NCBI RefSeq assembly: GCF_000577335.1
Contig: NZ_CBYL010000013.1
Location: forward strand, 1 to 64,000
Length of the DNA: 64,000 nt
Reading direction: 5' to 3'
Source of the DNA: Faecalispora jeddahensis
GTDB lineage: Bacteria > Bacillota > Clostridia > Oscillospirales > Acutalibacteraceae
Numbering within the stretch: position 1 is the first letter of the stretch; each line of letters begins with the position of its first letter. The position numbers were made by a program, and so were the translations under genes. Under the pieces are notes generated by a model. It was not told the origin of the DNA. It saw nothing but the letters and a program-made list of their open reading frames with translations, and ran no database searches. Below, piece after piece: positions 59,460 through 64,000 of this stretch.

Positions 59460-60759
59460 GGATTTCCGGTATCCAAAGAGTACATTGGAACAAATCGTCG
59501 CGCTTATCGATACGCAAGCATCCGCCGTTCTGTCTGATTAACTCATCGACACTTTTCAAACCGATACCGGCGCTGGAAACAGCGCCGGTTTTTTCTTGCC
59601 TGATATGATTGCTAAAGAATATTTCCATACCATCTTCCAGTTTGTGGCAGGATACCTCTATGACAAAAGCGGGATCAGCATATTTAAGAAGATTGGAGAA
59701 AATGTTATCGAATATCCGCTGTAAAGAAGCTTTGCGAATAGAGAAGAACGTCGGTTCCCCTTTATCTCTTGAAACCGAGCATAGAAACAAATGCGATTCC
59801 AGAAGAACCAGCCCATCATCGATGAAGAGGTCTATGATAGAGCTGTCGCAAAAAACATCATCTGATTTGAATTCATCCATACTGGTCAAAAAGTGATTGA
59901 ACATATTTTCCGAAATAGTCTTTAGTTGAATCGCCTTTTCTTCCGCCTTATAAAGATACTGCTCCCGTATTTCTTTGTTAGAGCAGCGCTTTTGATTGAC
60001 AATATCCAGGTATCCAATCAGGCTGGTAACAGGCGTGCGCAGATCATGGGACATGTGCACCGCGAATTGGTCGCGGTCCTTGCGTGCCTTTTGAAAGCGG
60101 ATGATCTGACCCAGCAAGGAATGACGCATTTTATTGACATCCTGCGCAAGGGATGAAAGCTCATCGTTTCCCTTTACTGTAATCGGGAAATTGAGATTTC
60201 CGGTTTCAATGTTTTTTATCTCGTCAGCCAGGTGATGGATATAAACAACTTTTCTGCGTACATAGTAGAGCATAGTCAGAAGAAATGTAACGAAAAACAT
60301 GGTCAGGCACAGAAAATTCACTCTATCAACATAGCGGTGACGGGCAAATGTACTGACAACGGCGGTTACCTCCGTGTCATAAAATCGCAGAGGATACGTT
60401 TTTTGCCATGGCAGGGGAGAAGTTAACCGACCGCTTGATAAATTCCCCGCACGATAAGAAATCGTTGAATCATAAATCAGATGGCTTCCATAATATAAGC
60501 ACAAGGTCGTAAGCTCGCGCCCTTCCACCCATCTGGTTATAAAATGATAATCCAAAACAGAAACCTTGCTGTTATCGATATGTTCCTGTAGATTTTGTAT
60601 TTCTAAATCCTGTTGTCGTTCTACAAAGGCAGGATCACTGAACTTGTCCTCGATCCATAGCTCACCGACTTTATGTATCGCTAAAAAAGCAACGGAAGCA
60701 ATCAAAAAAGCAGATAATGTACAAAGAGCCAATTTTGAACTCAGTTTTATCTTAAACAA
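59440..60759 (-). CDS. Sensor histidine kinase (OmpR-type partner)
   Basis: This 439-residue kinase starts at TTG 60759, nine bases after GGAGGG and overlapping the regulator's stop. It has a first membrane helix (SSKLALCTLSAFLIASVAFLAI), an extracellular sensor region of about 140 residues, a second helix (FLCLTMFFVTFLLTMLYYV), HAMP, the H-box FAVHMSHDLRTPVTSLIGYL and an ATP domain with FDNIFSNLLKYAD and the GIGLKSVDELIRQNGG box. It forms a pair with the regulator at 60752, and probably controls the adjacent ABC operon, against which it converges. Confidence 0.92.
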   Translation of the reverse strand: MFKIKLSSKLALCTLSAFLIASVAFLAIHKVGELWIEDKFSDPAFVERQQDLEIQNLQEHIDNSKVSVLDYHFITRWVEGRELTTLCLYYGSHLIYDSTISYRAGNLSSGRLTSPLPWQKTYPLRFYDTEVTAVVSTFARHRYVDRVNFLCLTMFFVTFLLTMLYYVRRKVVYIHHLADEIKNIETGNLNFPITVKGNDELSSLAQDVNKMRHSLLGQIIRFQKARKDRDQFAVHMSHDLRTPVTSLIGYLDIVNQKRCSNKEIREQYLYKAEEKAIQLKTISENMFNHFLTSMDEFKSDDVFCDSSIIDLFIDDGLVLLESHLFLCSVSRDKGEPTFFSIRKASLQRIFDNIFSNLLKYADPAFVIEVSCHKLEDGMEIFFSNHIRQEKTGAVSSAGIGLKSVDELIRQNGGCLRIDKRDDLFQCTLWIPEIPNALLH

Positions 60760-61453
60760 TTTGGTAGCCCTCCCCCCAAACAGTAAGGATATATTTTGGA
60801 CGTTGAGGGTCCGCTTCAATTTTCTGCCGCAGGTTTCGAATATGCACCATGACCGTATTGTTGGCAGAAGGGAGATAAGGTTCTCCCCAAAGCTGTTCAT
60901 AAAGACTTTGCACAGAAAATACGGTTCCTCGGTTTTGTGACAGGAAGGACAATAGCTGGTACTCCTTATGGCGTAAAAGGATTGGCGTACCATTTAAAAA
61001 AACTTCTCCGGAAGTGGGATGCACAGCAAGGCTGTTGATCTGAATAAAGTCCTGATTCAAATTTAAGCTGTAATTTTTTCCTCGATAGATCTGGTAGCGG
61101 CGCAGGATCGCTTTGACTCTTGTTAAAAGCTCTGCTGGGATAAACGGTTTTGTCAAATAATCATCGCCGCCGGAATCGAATGCGGCTTCTTTATCGGAAA
61201 TCAAGCTTTTGGCACTCAGGTACAGAATGGGAGCAGTGGTAAATCTGCGCATTTTTTTACAAATCGCAAAGCCGGAGTCCCCGGGTATCATAATATCCAA
61301 AATAATCAGATCGATATTGCCACTCAATAAGGACAACGCCTCTTGTCCATTGCAGGCCTGCAATGTGAAGAACCCCTCACTTTGCAGCAGGGCGGAAATG
61401 ACTTCACATATATCACAATCATCATCAACAATCAGAATGGTAGATGTCTGCAT
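60752..61453 (-). CDS. OmpR/PhoB family response regulator
   Basis: This 233-residue regulator has a receiver with DDDCD, phosphoacceptor Asp in LIILDIMIPGDSG (about residue 53) and Lys in YLTKPF, and a winged-helix domain (TPILLRHKEYQLLSFLSQNRGTVFSVQSLYEQLWGEPYLPSANNTVMVHIRNLRQKIE). It is first in the operon, and its stop overlaps the kinase start, so the two are translationally coupled. Confidence 0.95.
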   Translation of the reverse strand: MQTSTILIVDDDCDICEVISALLQSEGFFTLQACNGQEALSLLSGNIDLIILDIMIPGDSGFAICKKMRRFTTAPILYLSAKSLISDKEAAFDSGGDDYLTKPFIPAELLTRVKAILRRYQIYRGKNYSLNLNQDFIQINSLAVHPTSGEVFLNGTPILLRHKEYQLLSFLSQNRGTVFSVQSLYEQLWGEPYLPSANNTVMVHIRNLRQKIEADPQRPKYILTVWGEGYQIV

Positions 61454-61633
61454 TTTAAATTGCCTCCAAATTGGTTTAACTTGTATCGGCAGTTAACCTC
61501 AATCAGAAAGATAAAAGAAAGCTTTGGACATAACTTATAGATTTGGTTTGCTGATGATGCCGAATGAATTTTATACGGGCACAAACGAATGTGTTTCAAT
61601 CCAGGTAAGCTATAAATTTCTGAAAGGTTATCA

Positions 61634-62824
61634 TCAGGAGTTTTCTTCTTTTCTCCGGAGATAGATAAGTCCACAGGTAAATACCGTAAATGGAATTGTA
61701 AGCATGATAGCCAAACTGCCGATTAACGCTTGTAAAAACTCAACAATGATTACCTCTCGGTTCAAAAGGTGCATGATGGAATTAGAATAAGTAAGCAGTA
61801 ATATAATGCTTGATAAAGAGCTTCCGATATAGGCCAATACCAGTGTGTTTGCCATGGTACCCATGATATCACGCCCTATACGCATACCGCTTTTTAGTAA
61901 TTTTTGAAATGTGATATTAGGAGCATGTTCGCATAATTCGAAAAGCGAAGAGGAAATATCCATAGCTACATCCATAATAGCGCCCATTGCACCAATGATA
62001 ATCGCTGCAAAAATGATTGCAGTAAGATCAATTGGCTTGTCCGGATTGAGAAAAATTAAATAGACGGAGTGTTCATCTACAAATCCTGTGAGAAGAAGTA
62101 TTTTGCTCATGATATTAGTAGCGATAGAGGCAAAGATGATTCCTGATACACAACCAATCATAGTTGCAAGTGTTTTTTTACTGATTCCGTTAATTAATAC
62201 CAAAGTCATGACAATAGTGTAGAAGCAGGTAATTGCAGCACCGATATAAGCGTTAAAACCATTCATAACAGATGGCACAAAAACCAGAAAAACAAATAGA
62301 AAGGTAAAAGTCAGTGAAAGTAGGGTGTTAATACCTTTCCCTCGCCCGATCAGTAAAACCAGTCCTGCAAATATCATTCCTAAAATCACAATTTTATCAA
62401 AACGATAATAGTCCCCGAACTGCCAGGCGGTGATAGAGGGATCTGATGGGTCTGTTTTGAAAAGCATAATACTATCTCCTGGCTCTACTTCCTTTATCAA
62501 CTCACTTCCACTATACATACTGTCAATTGATTGTTGTGCATCAACTACCTGATCTTTATAAAGCCCGTTTTTAATCTTACAGGTAAAACGAATGATTGTG
62601 TTTGTAGAACTCGCCGTTTCGCCAAACGGCGATTCAACAGATGATCGATCGAGTATATCAATTACCTGTCCCTTAGCAACTTCTTCACCTGATTCACTGA
62701 ATAATGAAAAGTCTTTCGTAACAATGTGATTGCCAATTAATATTGCTACAATAGAGAAAAACACCACTGATATCCATATGACAGCACCTTTTATGTAAAA
62801 TCTGTGTTTTTTCTTTCTATTCAT
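61634..62824 (-). CDS. YibE/F-like membrane protein 1
   Basis: This 396-residue YibE/F family protein has one N-terminal membrane helix, an extracytoplasmic beta-type domain of about 110 residues (GQVIDILDRSSVESPFGE and onwards) and seven or eight helices in the C-terminal part, with the conserved AIIIGAMGAIMDVAMDISSSLFEL. The family's function is not established. ATG 62824 follows AAAAGGAGTG. It is divergent from a paralogue at 63091, with a 266-bp intergenic region. Confidence 0.88.
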   Translation of the reverse strand: MNRKKKHRFYIKGAVIWISVVFFSIVAILIGNHIVTKDFSLFSESGEEVAKGQVIDILDRSSVESPFGETASSTNTIIRFTCKIKNGLYKDQVVDAQQSIDSMYSGSELIKEVEPGDSIMLFKTDPSDPSITAWQFGDYYRFDKIVILGMIFAGLVLLIGRGKGINTLLSLTFTFLFVFLVFVPSVMNGFNAYIGAAITCFYTIVMTLVLINGISKKTLATMIGCVSGIIFASIATNIMSKILLLTGFVDEHSVYLIFLNPDKPIDLTAIIFAAIIIGAMGAIMDVAMDISSSLFELCEHAPNITFQKLLKSGMRIGRDIMGTMANTLVLAYIGSSLSSIILLLTYSNSIMHLLNREVIIVEFLQALIGSLAIMLTIPFTVFTCGLIYLRRKEENS

Positions 62825-63090
62825 TAAAACGCACTCCTTTTCTCTAATAGATTTCTATACAAGCATTTTATTTCTGGTATACATATTCAGATGGTTCTAC
62901 CAGCCTCACCATAGAATATAGCTTTCATTTCAATACTTTTACAACGTTTTTGATTCTATAGTTATTAATCAGACTTCATATTGTTTTCTGCTTAGTACGT
63001 AGGTTGCATTTGTACATTAATCATATTTTGTTGCAATGAATCATAGGTTTATAAAACACACCAAAGACAAGCACTCTTTTTGGAGGTAAT
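62825..63090. promoter_or_regulatory. Divergent intergenic region between the YibE/F genes
   Basis: 266 bp, AT-rich, with the ribosome sites GGAGTG (minus) and TGGAGG (plus). I see no clear palindrome or consensus promoter pair, but both genes must be served from here. Confidence 0.4.
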
Positions 63091-64000
63091 ATGAAAAAAA
63101 TTGCAATTTGCTTTGAGTACATAATAATATGTATTTTAGCAGTAATGACTATTTATTATGGGCATCAATATGCAGCAGATAAAATCCAGTCAGGGATCAT
63201 TTATGATAAAGAAACGGAAATAGATTCCATGCTCTATGGTCAAGTTGTTTCTATTGAATCATCTAACGAAAATGTACAAAATCCAGGCCAAATAGAAATC
63301 GTTTTTACCGCTAAAATTTTTGAAGGAGAAGAACACAAGAATGAAGTCGTACAGGCTAAGCAGATCATTAGCAGCGATGATAAGCAATCTATCCCAATCT
63401 CTATTGGTGAAAAAGTAGCCCTTTTGTCTTATGGCGATATATATTTGTTTCAGTATTATTATCGATTGGACAAAATCATAATACTCGGAGCCGTATTTAC
63501 AGTGCTTATCCTGCTAATGGGCGGAAGTAAAGGTTTTCGTACACTGCTGGCACTGGGGTTCACCTGTTTATCTATTTTCTATCTATTTATTCCTTTTGTT
63601 CGTGCTGGATATAACGTGTATATTTCTTGTGGACTTACCTGCCTGTACATTATTGCCACAACATATGCGATAGTCTATGGGATTAATCAAAAAAGCATCA
63701 CAGCCGCTTTTAGTTGCATTGTAGGTGTTTTGGCCTCTGGTTTTATCACTTTTATTATGGATAAAACAATGAAACTCACTGGATATATAAATGATGAGGC
63801 TTTCATGTTGGAAACGTTGTTAGGGATTGAGAATGTAAGTGTGAAAGCGATCTTGTTTTCAATGATCACTATAGGAGCTTTAGGGGCTGTTATGGATGTC
63901 TCTATGTCCATTATATCTCCACTATGGGAATTGAAAGCCAATGATTCTTACATTTCTGCTGGAGCGCTGATACAATCAGGATTTTCAATTGGACGGGATG
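63091..64000 (+). CDS. YibE/F-like membrane protein 2 (partial, cut by window end)
   Basis: ATG 63091 follows TGGAGG and opens a frame with no stop before 64000 (303 codons seen). It has an N-terminal helix, an extracytoplasmic domain (YGQVVSIESSNENVQNPGQI onwards) and hydrophobic helices including GALGAVMDVSMSIISPLWEL and GFSIGRD, which match IIGAMGAIMDVAMDIS and GMRIGRD of the protein at 61634. Both are thus YibE/F paralogues. The C-terminal part lies outside the window. Confidence 0.85.
   Translation, partial: MKKIAICFEYIIICILAVMTIYYGHQYAADKIQSGIIYDKETEIDSMLYGQVVSIESSNENVQNPGQIEIVFTAKIFEGEEHKNEVVQAKQIISSDDKQSIPISIGEKVALLSYGDIYLFQYYYRLDKIIILGAVFTVLILLMGGSKGFRTLLALGFTCLSIFYLFIPFVRAGYNVYISCGLTCLYIIATTYAIVYGINQKSITAAFSCIVGVLASGFITFIMDKTMKLTGYINDEAFMLETLLGIENVSVKAILFSMITIGALGAVMDVSMSIISPLWELKANDSYISAGALIQSGFSIGRD

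Overview
The window looks like a chromosomal segment of a low-to-medium GC Firmicute of class Clostridia, probably near Oscillospiraceae/Ruminococcaceae. This is inferred from family content (IreB/UPF0297, a T-box in front of pheST, YesM/YesN two-component genes, EFR1-type ferredoxin, YibE/F proteins, YbiT/YkpA-like ABC-F) and from AGGAGG-type ribosome binding sites with many GTG and TTG starts. No marker here fixes the genus.

Layout. 1-6.4 kb: a MATE exporter behind a leader with a terminator, an IS200-type transposase remnant, an ArsR regulator with a nitroreductase, two tandem copies of a small ribbon-helix-helix (RHH) unit, and a membrane diguanylate cyclase. 6.6-21 kb: a large sugar-acid uptake and catabolism region. 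It holds a CUT1 binding protein and two permeases without their own ATPase, a LacI regulator, an enolase-superfamily dehydratase, an SDR dehydrogenase, an RraA-like aldolase, a UxaA-type dehydratase split into two genes, and a lipoprotein binding protein followed by a YesM-type kinase and a YesN-type regulator. 21-24.3 kb: HxlR regulator, PNPOx-like protein, and a divergent MFS exporter/TetR pair with paired operators. 24.8-27.5 kb: AmtB, three tiny genes, IreB. 27.5-31.4 kb: pheST under a T-box. 31.6-33 kb: MarR, a small basic ORF and a DtxR-like regulator, sharing a repeated palindrome. 33.2-37.4 kb: ABC-F ATPase, YbaK-like editing protein, two CDP-alcohol phosphatidyltransferases and a TetR gene with a long palindromic operator. 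37.4-43.2 kb: the classical hexuronate genes uxaC, uxaB and uxaA with a LacI regulator and matching operators. 43.4-49.7 kb: CPBP protease, flippase, a flavodoxin-type remnant, MsrAB, a tandem repeat, tRNA-Leu, small ORFs, a probable structured RNA, a GNAT acetyltransferase and initiator tRNA. 49.7-54.3 kb: an AT-rich accessory stretch with a lone OLD-family ATPase/TOPRIM protein, an EFR1 ferredoxin and a sigma-54 activator remnant. 54.3-61.5 kb: a complete peptide/nickel-type ABC transporter facing an OmpR/kinase pair. 61.6-64 kb: two divergent YibE/F membrane proteins, the second cut by the window end.

How the genes work together. Two separate regulons for hexuronates or related sugar acids are present, each with its own LacI protein and operator sequence visible in the DNA (AAAACGTTT-type at 11.4-11.6 kb; TGTAAG-NN-CTTACA at 40 kb). 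The second makes three consecutive steps of the isomerase pathway (UxaC, UxaB, UxaA). The first has its own import system, sensor and a non-canonical enzyme set whose substrate cannot be read from sequence. The most unusual items are the 19-bp palindrome repeated three times around the MarR/DtxR genes, a pseudoknotted RNA candidate at 48.5 kb, the duplicated RHH unit with a conserved 3' region, and an ABC-F protein in which one of its two ATP sites is degenerate at three positions.
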